64,000 bases of DNA from UBA9620 sp965220695 (GTDB lineage: Bacteria > Acidobacteriota > Vicinamibacteria > Vicinamibacterales > UBA8438): contig OZ244838.1 of NCBI GenBank assembly GCA_965220695.1, positions 3,038,001-3,102,000 of the forward strand, read 5' to 3'. Shown here one piece after another: positions 36,396 through 45,314 of the stretch (position 1 is the stretch's first letter; every line of letters starts with the position of its first letter). Both the position numbers and the translations under genes were made by a program. A model generated the notes under the pieces. That model saw only the letters and a list, made by a program, of their open reading frames with translations, searched no databases and was not told where the DNA came from.

Positions 36396-38015
36396 ATGCA
36401 GACACTGATTGATCGGTGCCCATCGCTCGTCGTGCTCGTGTCATTCGTCTGCGCCGCCTGCGGTGGCGGCGTGGCCCCAGTCGAAGAGGCCGCGCCTGCC
36501 GCAACGGTGTTGTCGCCCGACACCCCGGTGGCGGTCACCGGCGGTCTCGTGCAGGGTGCGCTGTCGGAGACCAATGCGGAGATCATCGCGTTCAAGGGCA
36601 TTCCGTATGCGGCGCCCCCGGCAGGTGACGGGCGTTGGACGCCGCCGGCGCCGGTCGCGGCCTGGGACGGCGTCCGTGACGCCTCTGCGTTCGGCAACCG
36701 CTGTGTGCAGGGCGGCGGGCGCAACGCCACGGATCAGAGCGAAGACTGTCTCTTCCTCAACGTCTATGCACCGCGCGAAACCACCGATCCGCTGCCGGTC
36801 ATGGTCTGGATTCACGGCGGCGGCTATACCGGCGGCGCCGGGTCCAACGGTCTCTACGAAGGCACCAGTCTGGCGGCCCGCGGTGTGGTGCTCGTGTCGA
36901 TCAACTACCGCTTGAACGTCTTCGGGTTCTACTCGCACCCGGCGCTCTCGGCCGAGTCGCCGCACGGCGCCTCGGGCAACTACGGCCTGCTCGACATGGT
37001 CGCGTCGCTCGAGTGGGTGCGCGACAACGTCGCATCGTTCGGGGGCGACCCGAACCGGGTCACCATCTTCGGCGAGTCGGCCGGCGCCGGCGCCGTGATG
37101 TCGCTCATGGTGGTGCCCCAGGCCGAAGGGCTGTATCACCGGGCCATTGCCGAGAGCAACTGGGTCTACGGCTGGGACCGTCCGCTCAGCGGTCCGAACT
37201 CGGCCGAGGCGGGTGGAGTCCGGGTCGCCGAGGAACTCGGGGTCTCCGACCCCGCCGCCGGACTGGACGAACTCCGGTCGGCCAGCGCGGAAGATCTGTT
37301 TGCCGCCTATCAGGCCGCCGGCAACAGCCCGTTCACCCGGGAAGCCAACGCCTGGGCGCCAAATGTCGACGGCTGGGTGATACCGGACGACCCGGTGGCG
37401 ATGTACGAAGCCGGCCGCCAGCACGACGTGCCCTTGATCGTCGGCATGAACGGCAACGAGGGCTCGATGTTCTCCCGCGGCATGCAGGTCGACGACCGGA
37501 GTGGGTTCGAGACCCATGTGCGAACGGTGTACCCGCAGCAGGCGGATGCCGCGCTGGAGCACTACGAGGCGGAGACGGACGTGGCGGCGGCGGTCGACCA
37601 CCTCATCCACGACATGTATTTCGCCGGCCCGGTGCGGCTGCATGCCCGCACGCACGCGCACAAGTCGTCACCCGCATGGCTCTACCACTTCACCCACGTG
37701 CCGCCCACCCCGGGCGGCGAACGGATGGGGTCCCATCATGCGGCCGAGTTGGGCTACGTGTTCGGCAACCTGAACAACGGCGACTACACCGATGTCGACC
37801 ATCGGATCTCCGAGACGATGATGGGCTACTGGGTGCAGTTCGCCGCGACCGGCGACCCGAACTCTGCCGGGCTCCCGTCCTGGCCGGCCTACGACCCGGC
37901 CGCCGACGAGTATCTCGAGATCGGCGCGACCATCGGAACCCACACCGGACTGCACGCCGGCGCGAGCGAGCTGTTCGATGCGTTCCAGGACAGCCGGCGC
38001 ATGAGCAGCAATTGA
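36396..38015 (+). CDS. Type-B carboxylesterase, lipoprotein
   Basis: A 539-residue esterase/lipase of the COesterase family. The N-terminus is a lipoprotein signal (SFVCAAC). Family motifs follow: FKGIPYAAPP, EDCLFLNVYAP, VMVWIHGGGYTGG (oxyanion hole), SINYRLNVFGF and the nucleophile Ser228 in FGESAGA. The catalytic His is expected in GSHHAAELGYVF. It would be tethered to the outer face of a membrane and hydrolyse esters. A possible TACAAT -10 box is about 50 bases upstream. A hairpin follows the stop. Confidence 0.92.
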   Translation: MQTLIDRCPSLVVLVSFVCAACGGGVAPVEEAAPAATVLSPDTPVAVTGGLVQGALSETNAEIIAFKGIPYAAPPAGDGRWTPPAPVAAWDGVRDASAFGNRCVQGGGRNATDQSEDCLFLNVYAPRETTDPLPVMVWIHGGGYTGGAGSNGLYEGTSLAARGVVLVSINYRLNVFGFYSHPALSAESPHGASGNYGLLDMVASLEWVRDNVASFGGDPNRVTIFGESAGAGAVMSLMVVPQAEGLYHRAIAESNWVYGWDRPLSGPNSAEAGGVRVAEELGVSDPAAGLDELRSASAEDLFAAYQAAGNSPFTREANAWAPNVDGWVIPDDPVAMYEAGRQHDVPLIVGMNGNEGSMFSRGMQVDDRSGFETHVRTVYPQQADAALEHYEAETDVAAAVDHLIHDMYFAGPVRLHARTHAHKSSPAWLYHFTHVPPTPGGERMGSHHAAELGYVFGNLNNGDYTDVDHRISETMMGYWVQFAATGDPNSAGLPSWPAYDPAADEYLEIGATIGTHTGLHAGASELFDAFQDSRRMSSN

Positions 38016-38019
38016 CGCA

Positions 38020-38039
38020 CCGGGTCATCAGGGACCCGG
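38020..38039. terminator. Hairpin after the carboxylesterase
   Basis: CCGGGTC and GACCCGG pair perfectly across a six-base loop, starting five bases after the stop. It lies between convergent genes; there is no U-run. Confidence 0.5.
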
Positions 38040-38101
38040 GAGTCTGCGGCGCAGGCGCCCGGGACCGTTCCGGAACGCACGGGCTGTCAGACCGGGCACG
38101 A

Positions 38102-38830
38102 TCAGCGGGCGGGAATGAAGCCGGAGTACGACCTGACCCGAGGCGCTGGACGGTCGCGGTCGCGCCGATAGAGCGCGGCAGTGGCTTGGTGCGCTCGCCG
38201 TTGCGGCTCGGGCAGTCGATACCGCGACGCCAGCCGCCGGACCAGGCGCACCGCCGAGTCGATGTCCGCGCGGTGCCCGGGCGAGACGAAGACCGGGGAG
38301 ACACCTTCGCGGGTGCGCACGACCGCCCCGATCGGCTCGCCGTCGTCCATCAGCGGCGTCGTCGACCCGCGGCGTGCGCCGACCGGACGATGCCGGCCGA
38401 CCAGCCGCGTCTTGCCGCAGCCGATTGACGGCAGGTCGAGCAGCAAGCCGCCGTGGCAAGCCAGCCCGAACCGCCGCGGATGGGCCAACCCCTGCCCATC
38501 GAAGACCACCAGGTCCGGGGCGCGGGACAGCCGCTCGAACGCCTTCAGCAACGGCGGCATCTCACGGAATGACAGGAGCCCCGGAATGTACGGAAACGTG
38601 GCGCGGCGGGTCATGCCGACCGTCTCGACCGTCTCGAACGAGGGCAACTCGACCACTACCACCGCCGCGTACACACGGTGCGTGCGGCGGGAATAGCCGA
38701 CGTCCGCGCCGGCCACCCGGCGCGGTTCGTCCGGCAACGGCACGGTCACGAGTTGCGCGCGCAACGCCTCCTGAATCTCGATGGCCTGGCGGTGCGACAC
38801 ACGCCACGGGTGAAGACGTACGTACTCCAT
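38102..38830 (-). CDS. nfi: Endonuclease V
   Basis: A 242-residue DNA repair enzyme that cuts near deaminated bases such as hypoxanthine. The metal-binding residues are in place: Asp43 (GADVGY), Glu90 (PGLLSFRE) and Asp111 (VFDGQGLAHPRRFG). GLLLDLPSIGCGKTRL is also diagnostic. It is the last gene of a run of four on this strand, separated from the alpha/beta hydrolase by 53 bases. Confidence 0.95.
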   Translation of the reverse strand: MEYVRLHPWRVSHRQAIEIQEALRAQLVTVPLPDEPRRVAGADVGYSRRTHRVYAAVVVVELPSFETVETVGMTRRATFPYIPGLLSFREMPPLLKAFERLSRAPDLVVFDGQGLAHPRRFGLACHGGLLLDLPSIGCGKTRLVGRHRPVGARRGSTTPLMDDGEPIGAVVRTREGVSPVFVSPGHRADIDSAVRLVRRLASRYRLPEPQRRAHQATAALYRRDRDRPAPRVRSYSGFIPAR

Positions 38831-38883
38831 GCGGGCGCTCCACGACGCCCGCGCCCTGGCGGGCGAGCCGCGCGGGCGGTAGG

Positions 38884-39735
38884 TCAGGGCGCGAGATGTT
38901 GCACGAACCAGTCAACCAGCGCGGTCATCGCGAGCTCGGCATCCGCACCGCGGAACCCGTGATCGGCGTCGGGGATGATGATCACCTTCGACTCGACCCC
39001 ATGCTCCTGCAGCGCGGCGTACATCTCGTGGCTGTTGCTCACCGGCACCAGGCCATCGGCGTCGCCGTGGATCAGCAGCGTGGGCGGGTCGTCAGCCGAC
39101 ACGTGGACAATCGGGGACACCGACGCGGCATCGGAGGGATCGAAGTTCAGCGCGGGGAACCGGGTGTTCCCGACCTCCGGGTCGATTCCACGCGCCAGCG
39201 GGCGCAGGTCGACCGGCGGATAGTAGGCCACCACCGCCGCCACCCGGTTGCCGGCCCGCAGCACCGCATCTTCGGCGGACGAATCCCCCTCGTCGGACGC
39301 CGTCCCGAGCATCAGCGACAGGTGCCCCCCGGCGCTCCCGCCCCAGACACCGAGACGGTTCGGGTCGACGCCCAACCGGCGCGCGTTGATCTTGATGTAC
39401 CGCACCGCGCGGCGCACGTCGGGGACGATCTCGGGCAGGACGAACTTCGGGCTGCTGCCGTGCCGCACCGCTAACACCGTGAAGCCGGCGTCGAGCAGCG
39501 CCTGATACTGCCGTTGCGACCTTGCGTGCGGCCGCCACGCCGAACGCCAGCCGCCGCTGACCATGTTCAGCACGGCAGCCCCGTTGGCGTCGGCCGGGGT
39601 GAAGACGTCGAACGTCAACGCCATGCCGTACTTGTGGCCATACACCACGTCCGGCGTGACGGTGACCTCCTGAGCGAACGCGGCGCCCGCCGTGAACACG
39701 GCGAGGATGGCAACGACGGCTCGTAGTCTCGACAT
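38884..39735 (-). CDS. Secreted alpha/beta hydrolase (esterase)
   Basis: A 283-residue exported hydrolase. The signal peptide is AVVAILAVFTAGAAFA. The nucleophile elbow is GGSAGGHLSL, the acid lies in LIHGDADGLVP and the histidine in DADHGFRG. It resembles BD-FAE-type acyl esterases. AAGGAGA precedes the start. It lies in a run with the metallohydrolase and endonuclease V genes. Confidence 0.88.
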   Translation of the reverse strand: MSRLRAVVAILAVFTAGAAFAQEVTVTPDVVYGHKYGMALTFDVFTPADANGAAVLNMVSGGWRSAWRPHARSQRQYQALLDAGFTVLAVRHGSSPKFVLPEIVPDVRRAVRYIKINARRLGVDPNRLGVWGGSAGGHLSLMLGTASDEGDSSAEDAVLRAGNRVAAVVAYYPPVDLRPLARGIDPEVGNTRFPALNFDPSDAASVSPIVHVSADDPPTLLIHGDADGLVPVSNSHEMYAALQEHGVESKVIIIPDADHGFRGADAELAMTALVDWFVQHLAP

Positions 39736-39769
39736 GCGGTTCTCCTTGCAGCCGCTCTCGCGCCTGCGG

Positions 39770-40834
39770 TTACCTCGGCATCTTGATCTGCAGCAACTCG
39801 TACATCCTGAGCACGGCTCGCGGATCGGCGTTCGCGACCCGCTCGCCGTAGTACTGGACGTGGTCGCTCAGATCGACCCGGCCGGCGGCCTGATCCGCGG
39901 GGACCCCCTGCGCGTGCAACGCCGTGACCTGGCGGTTCAGGTCACGCAGATACGCCTGGAGGTGATCGATCTGCTCGCGTTCCCGAAAGGGCAACCCGTG
40001 CCCGGGCACCATGACGTCGAATTCGATCGCCTTCAAGCGATCGAGCGCGGCCGGCCACTCTTCCACGTAGCCGTCGCCCATGTAGGGCAGACTGTGGCCA
40101 CCTGGCCGCCCGACGAAAAAATCACCGGTGAACACGATCCGCTCCTCCGGCAGGAACACCAGCGTGTCACCCCCGGTGTGCCCGCGGCCGGGAAAGTGAA
40201 GCTGCACCTCGCGGCCTCCCTTCACCAGTGTGAGCGAATCGCTGTACGTGACGTTGGGCGGCGTCGGCACCGTCTCCTGCAAGGCGTTCCAGTGCGCCTC
40301 CTGGATGCGCACCTGCGTCTCCATCCGCTGCCGCTCTGCACTGTCCGTCGTGCCGCCCAGGCGGGCCTTCAACTGCTCGATCTGAGTCGGGATGCCCTGG
40401 GTGAACGACCGGTTGGTGCGCTGTTCGAGCACGTCCGACGACAGCATCGTCCGGACGAAGTCGTGCGCGACGATCTCGACGTCGTCGCCGAAGATCTGGT
40501 TTCCATGCGCGTGGTCGAAGTGATAGTGCGTGTTGAACACGTACTTGATCGGCTTGTCGGTCAGGGTCTTGACGCCCTCGACCAGACCGCGCGCCGCGGC
40601 CGGCGTGACCGATGAGTCGACCAGCATCACGTGGTCGTCATTCACGATGACCAGGTTGTTGCTCATGACGGTCATCGACCCGGACCCGATCGCGAAATAG
40701 ACGCCGTCGGCCAGTTCTTCGAACCGATGGCTCGGGCTGCCGTCCGGGCTCTGCGCACCGGCGCCCCCGCTGTGCCACTGCGCCGTCAGGAGGACCGCCG
40801 CAAAGGTCGCGGCGGTCAGCAGGAATCGATTCAT
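39770..40834 (-). CDS. Secreted metallo-beta-lactamase-fold hydrolase
   Basis: A 354-residue exported protein. The signal peptide covers about the first 28 residues. The zinc motif HYHFDHAHGN is complete, and GRGHTGGD and VPGHGLPF supply further ligands. A long helical insertion (KARLGGTTDSAERQRMETQV) sits between the domains. Substrate unknown. Its ATG overlaps the upstream gene's stop as ATGA, indicating coupling. Confidence 0.88.
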   Translation of the reverse strand: MNRFLLTAATFAAVLLTAQWHSGGAGAQSPDGSPSHRFEELADGVYFAIGSGSMTVMSNNLVIVNDDHVMLVDSSVTPAAARGLVEGVKTLTDKPIKYVFNTHYHFDHAHGNQIFGDDVEIVAHDFVRTMLSSDVLEQRTNRSFTQGIPTQIEQLKARLGGTTDSAERQRMETQVRIQEAHWNALQETVPTPPNVTYSDSLTLVKGGREVQLHFPGRGHTGGDTLVFLPEERIVFTGDFFVGRPGGHSLPYMGDGYVEEWPAALDRLKAIEFDVMVPGHGLPFREREQIDHLQAYLRDLNRQVTALHAQGVPADQAAGRVDLSDHVQYYGERVANADPRAVLRMYELLQIKMPR

Positions 40835-41574
40835 GGATGCCTCGTTTCTTCATGCAGAACTGTGTGATGACGCAGCGGACCGAAACCGTGAAGTTTCGCG
40901 GCCCGGCGCGCGGGCGCTGGATGATGATGTTCGAGATAGAGATACCCGCTATACACGCCGGTGCGGTCCGGGCGTCGCTGCCCATCGCGGACATGGATGG
41001 TCAGTGTGCGCGGCACCTCGGCCTCGTAGCAGTTTTCGCGACCGGCAGTCCTGAGGTGACGGTAGACCATGCGCTGCTCAGGCGCCTGGCGATACCGCGC
41101 GCGCTCGTCGGACCCGACGTCCGAATACGCGCCGCCCCGCATCCCGTCGAGCGGCGTGGGTCGATGGTTGGCCGGCCGCCGGCCCTGCGGAGTGCCCAGA
41201 TCGAGAAAGAGCGCCGCGAGCGCGCCAGTCAGCCGCCCGGCATCGACGCAGCCGGCCAGCGTGCACTCGGCGTGCTCGCCGGTCGACTCCACCAGATGCG
41301 CCAGCGGCTCCCCGAGTAGACGCTGCAGTTCGAACGCCCCAGGCAAGGGATCGCCGAAATACGCCACGCCGTCGACCTGCTGAATGACGTAGCAATCGCC
41401 GGGATGCAGATCCACTATCTCGACCCCGCCGTGCTGCGCCGGCAACACCCAGTGATAGGTGTCTGGCTGCGGCCGTCCCGCGGGCTGGACCACCGCTGAC
41501 GGCCGGCCTTCGAGCGCCGGCCCCGTCAGCAGGCACAGTGCGAGCGCGCCGAGTCCGCATGCTTCGCGGGTCAC
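40831..41574 (-). CDS. Secreted protein of unknown function
   Basis: From a GTG at 41574 this is a 247-residue protein with a short signal peptide (CGLGALALCLLTGPALEG). Recognisable bits are HWVLPAQHGGVEIVDLHPGD, ECTLAGCVDAGRLTG and TIHVRDGQRRPDRTGVYSGY; I cannot place it in a family. It ends by overlapping the metallohydrolase start. A much longer open frame continues upstream into the tandem repeat array and is not credible as coding. Confidence 0.55.
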   Translation of the reverse strand: MTREACGLGALALCLLTGPALEGRPSAVVQPAGRPQPDTYHWVLPAQHGGVEIVDLHPGDCYVIQQVDGVAYFGDPLPGAFELQRLLGEPLAHLVESTGEHAECTLAGCVDAGRLTGALAALFLDLGTPQGRRPANHRPTPLDGMRGGAYSDVGSDERARYRQAPEQRMVYRHLRTAGRENCYEAEVPRTLTIHVRDGQRRPDRTGVYSGYLYLEHHHPAPARRAAKLHGFGPLRHHTVLHEETRHP

Positions 41575-41644
41575 GGCAGATTCCTGGTCCGGACAGTCAC
41601 GGTGCCGCCATTCTATCGCGACGGTGTCCGCGACCCAAGCCTCA

Positions 41645-42082
41645 CCCGCCGGCGGGCTCCTCGAAGATCGCGACACCGCCAGCGGCCAACCCGGCAACGC
41701 GGCCCGACGGCGGCAACCTGGTACCGCAACCCGCCGGCGGGCTCCTCGAAGATCGCGACCCCGCCAGCGGCCAGCCCGGCAACGCGGCCCGACGGCGGCA
41801 ACCTGGCACCGCAACCCGCCGGCGGGCTCCTCGAAGATCGCGACCCCGCCAGCGGCCAGCCCGGCAACGCGGCCCGACGGCGGCAACCTGGCACCGCAAC
41901 CCGCCGGCGGGCTCCTCGAAGATCGCGACCCCGCCAGCGGCCAACCCGGCAACGCGGCCCGACGGCGGCAACCTGGCACCGCAACCCCGCCGGCGGGCAA
42001 CGTAGGACCGCGCCCCGCCGGCGGGCAACGTAGCATCGCGGCCCTCCGGCGGGCAACGTAGCATCGCAACCCCGCCGGCGGG
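41645..42082. repeat. Array of about 16 units of 27-30 bp with palindromic cores
   Basis: Each unit opens with a GC palindrome, CCCGCCGGCGGG or a near form (CCCGCCAGCGGC, CCCGACGGCGGC, CCCTCCGGCGGG), then 15-18 other bases. Unit starts are 41645, 41675, 41703, 41730, 41760, 41788, 41815, 41845, 41873, 41900, 41930, 41958, 41986, 42014, 42042 and 42071. The first twelve form four near-identical 85-bp triplets (30+28+27). The last ones share the tail GCAACGTAGCATCGC. An 85-bp period breaks any reading frame, so the array is non-coding. A further unit is inside the neighbouring PQQ gene at 42402-42422. Confidence 0.9.
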
Positions 42083-42131
42083 TATCATGAATCTCGTGAA
42101 CACGGAACACGCTGGCGCGAGGGGTCGTTGC

Positions 42132-44311
42132 ATGACTTTTCAAACTCACCTGATTCCGAGGATTGTGGCCATGGCCACGCTGGCCGCCCTGACCGCCGTC
42201 CCGGCCCTGGCCCAGCAGGGGGCGCCGGCGAACGGCGAGTGGCCCACCTACGGCGGAGACCTCGCGAGCAGCAAGTACTCCCCGGCCCGCAAACCGCTTG
42301 AAACCGAGGTAGTGGTGGCGGTCGACCTGCTCGTCCCACCGTCCCCGCTCGTCGGGACGCGCCAAGCGGACGGTGGCCTCGCGCCGCTGGATCATGGCCC
42401 TGGCCCTCCGGCGGGCAACGTATCGACGCGTCGAACTTCGGCGATCTCGAGATCGCCTGGCGCTGGCAATCGACCGACGCCCACATGAGCAAGACGACAC
42501 CTGGCGGCGGCGAGTGGCTGACGCGATCCGACGTCATCTTCGACGCGCTGAACGAGGAGAATCCTGACCGCTGGCGGGACGGGCAGCCACCCTATACGAA
42601 CAACCTGAAGGCGACCCCCCTGATGGTGGACGGGCGCGTGTTCATCAACATGCCGACTTCTGCGGGCGCCGCCATCGATGCCGCCACCGGCGAGACCCTG
42701 TGGCTCTTCAACCCCAAGACCTACGAAGAAGGCACCACCACGATGACGGCGCGCTGGAACCAGCGCGGCGTGGCCTACTGGGACGACGGCGAAGGGGGCC
42801 GGGTCTTCTGGGGCACCAGCAACGGCTACCTGCTCTGCGTTGCCGCCGACAGCGGGCGCCCGTGCGCCGACTTCGGCGAAGACGGGCGGGTCGACCTGAC
42901 CCGCGACATCCCGCGCGCCAACCGCGGCGAGCGGGACTGGCTGAACGCGCTGCTCTATTCGGTGCAGTCGCCGCCCCTCGTGGTCGGCGACACCATCATC
43001 ACTCCCTCGTCGATCTCGTCCTACAACATCACGCGGGAAGCGCCGCCTGGATGGATGCGCGGGTTCGACGTGCGAACCGGACGCACCAAATGGACGTTTC
43101 ACACGATTCCGCAGGGAGACGAATTCGGCAACGACACGTGGGGCGGCGACTCGTGGCGGGTGACCGGCAAGGTCGGCGTCTGGTCGATGATGAGCGCCGA
43201 CCCCGAGCTGGGGTTGCTCTACCTGCCGACCAACACCCCGGCGCCCGACTACTACGGCGGCCATCGTCCCGGCGCCAATCTGTTCGCCGAGAGCGTGGTG
43301 GCGCTGAACATCGAGACCGGCGAGCGCGAGTGGCACTTCCAGGCGGTGCACCACGGGCTGTGGGACTACGATTTTCCCGCCGCCCCGAATCTGATCGACA
43401 TCGACGTGGACGGCCGGCCGATCAAGGCGCTGGCCCAGGTGAGCAAGCAGGGCTTCCTCTACGTCTTCGACCGCGTCACCGGCGAACCGGTGTGGCCGAT
43501 CGAGGAACGACCGGTCCCGACCGGGACCGACATCCCGGGCGAACAAGTGTGGCCGACCCAACCGTTCCCCACCCGCCCGGCGCCGTTCGAGTATCAGGGC
43601 GCCAGCATCAACGACCTGGCCGACTTCACGCCGGAGATCCGGCAAATGGCGATCGATGCAGTGGAGGGGTTCCGGCTCGGTCCGCTCTTCACGCCGCAGA
43701 GCCTGCAGGGGACGATTCAGCGTCCGAGCACGGGCGGCGGCGCGAACTGGTCGGGCGCCGGTGTCGATCCGGACACCGGGATGCTCTATGTGCCGTCGGT
43801 CAACGCGTTCTCGGTACGCAACTACCGCGCACCGGAAGCGGGCGAAGGGGCAACGCTGAACATCATCGAGTTGCGCGGGCGAGGCACGCGCCAGCCGACC
43901 ATGCCGCGGGGACTCCCGCTCTTCAAACCGCCCTACTCGCGGATGACCGCGATTGACCTGAACACGGGCGACCACGTGTGGATGAACCCGCTGGGTACCG
44001 GCGAGCGGATCAGGAATCACCCGCTGCTGCGCAACCTGGATCTGCCGCCGCTCGGCGGAGACGGGAGCCGCAGCGGACCGCTGGTGACCAGGACACTGCT
44101 CATCCATGCGCTGACGACCGGCGGCGAGGGCGGCGGGCCCCGTCTGGTCGCGGTCGACAAGTCGAGCGGCGCCGAGCTCGCCTCGGTCGATCTTCCGCGC
44201 GGAGCGATCGGCACCCCCATGAGCTATCTGCTCGATGGCAAGCAGTACATCGCGCTGACCGTCGGCGGCTCGCCGGTCCCGGAACTGATTGCCCTGGCGC
44301 TGCCAGACTGA
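42132..44311 (+). pseudogene. PQQ-dependent dehydrogenase gene split by an insertion
   Basis: The gene starts at 42132 (GAGGGG site upstream) with a signal peptide (LAALTAVPALAQ) and GEWPTYGGDLASSKYSP. The frame then enters foreign sequence at about 42285 and stops. The family sequence resumes at 42422 in another frame (IDASNFGDLEIAWRW) and runs to 44311. The intact C-terminal part has quinoprotein motifs such as GGGANWSGAGVDPDTGMLYV, NTWGGDSWRV and VFDRVTGEPVWPIEERPVP. An intact enzyme would oxidise alcohols or sugars in the periplasm. About 137 bases were gained and roughly three codons lost. Confidence 0.82.
42285..42421 (-). mobile_element. Fragment of a DUF4338 (DruA-like) gene with one array unit
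   Basis: On the minus strand an ATG at 42395 begins MIQRREATVRLARPDERGRW and continues DEQVDRHHYLGFKRFAGRG, the N-terminus of DUF4338 proteins. The match ends abruptly where PQQ dehydrogenase coding sequence begins. Upstream of the ATG, 42402-42422 matches the array unit at 42040-42060 exactly. Only about 37 codons remain, so it is a remnant. Confidence 0.65.
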
Positions 44312-44312
44312 C

Positions 44313-45305
44313 GTGCCCACGCGTCGCATCATCTTCGACACCGATTCCGCCGTCTTCAACGACGACGCGGCCGCCCTTGCCATGTTGGTGCGCCGGCGCG
44401 ACCTGATCGACATCCTCGGCGTCACCGTCGTGGCCGGCAACCATCCGGTGCCGCAGGGCGCCGAGCACATGCTGCACCTGCTCGAGCTCACCGGCGCCGC
44501 CGACATCCCGCTCCATCTCGGGGCGCGGGAGCCGCTGGTCAACACGCCGGCGCGGGCGGCGCGGCAGGAAGCGCAATGGGGCCCGATCTCGTTCAAGGGC
44601 GCGTTCGACGCCGGCGAGGTCGTGGTTCCGCCTCATGGCGGCAGCTACGCCACCACCCGCCCGCGGGCGACCGGCGCGGTCGAGTTCATCATCGACACGA
44701 TCGAACGTTATCCGGATGCGGTCACGCTGGTGGCGGTGGGACCCATGACCAACATTGCGCTGGCCTTCCGGGCGCGGCCCGATCTGGCGCCGCGGCTGCG
44801 GCGGCTGGTCTTCATGGGCGGCAACGCCAGGGTCCCGGGGAACGTGACGCCCGCAGCCGAGTTCAACATCTGGTTCGACCCGGAGGCGGCTCGCGAGACG
44901 CTTGCGGCGCCGATTCCCGAGGTGGTGATGTTCGGCCTGGACATCACCAACCACGCGCCGCTGCACCGCACGACGTTCGACCGGATCGTCTTCGTCGATA
45001 CACCGGTCACCCGGCTCATGCGCCACCACATGGGCGGCCGCTTCGAACGCGACCCGGCCGCCACCTGGCATGTGTGGGACTGCATCACCGCCGCCTGGCT
45101 GATCGACCCGACGATCGTGACGGCATCCGAGCGGCTGCCGATCGAGGTGGACACCAGGTTCGGGCCGTCGTACGGCGGCACGCGCGTCGCCGGCGTCTCC
45201 GCTGAGGGCATCCGGCCGATCGAGGTGATGCTGGACCTTGATGTCGAAAGATTCTTTGCCATTTACGAAGATCTGCTTACCAGATCGACCCCCCCTCTAG
45301 GGTAA
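44313..45305 (+). CDS. Nucleoside hydrolase family protein
   Basis: A 330-residue enzyme of the inosine/uridine-preferring nucleoside hydrolase family, which cleaves the N-glycosidic bond of ribonucleosides. The calcium-binding N-terminus is IIFDTDSAVFNDDAAALAML, an altered form of the usual DTDPGxDD. VTVVAGNHPV, VTLVAVGPMTNIALAF, LVFMGGN and AEFNIWFDPEAA are typical, and the C-terminal catalytic region has WDCITAAWLIDPTIV. It begins one base after the PQQ gene stop, so it was probably co-expressed with it. Confidence 0.92.
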   Translation: MPTRRIIFDTDSAVFNDDAAALAMLVRRRDLIDILGVTVVAGNHPVPQGAEHMLHLLELTGAADIPLHLGAREPLVNTPARAARQEAQWGPISFKGAFDAGEVVVPPHGGSYATTRPRATGAVEFIIDTIERYPDAVTLVAVGPMTNIALAFRARPDLAPRLRRLVFMGGNARVPGNVTPAAEFNIWFDPEAARETLAAPIPEVVMFGLDITNHAPLHRTTFDRIVFVDTPVTRLMRHHMGGRFERDPAATWHVWDCITAAWLIDPTIVTASERLPIEVDTRFGPSYGGTRVAGVSAEGIRPIEVMLDLDVERFFAIYEDLLTRSTPPLG

Positions 45306-45308
45306 ACT
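45303..45308 (+). promoter_or_regulatory. Candidate -10 box of the first VWFA gene
   Basis: TAAACT, six bases, then ATG at 45315. The preceding and following bases resemble those at 46658-46670. Confidence 0.5.
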
Positions 45309-45314
45309 TGACAC

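Noticed and set aside
40831..42069. Long minus-strand reading frame through the tandem array, extending the secreted protein upstream
   Set aside because: The extension lies entirely in repeat DNA whose 85-bp period is not a multiple of three; it stays open only because the sequence is so GC-rich. The credible start is 41574.
41645..42082. CRISPR array
   Set aside because: The shared part is a 12-bp palindrome that varies between units, the intervening parts are only 15-18 bases and repeat themselves every 85 bases, and there are no cas genes nearby.
42285..42421. Druantia-type defence island
   Set aside because: Only 37 codons of a DUF4338 gene are present and no other defence genes are near; DUF4338 also occurs outside Druantia.
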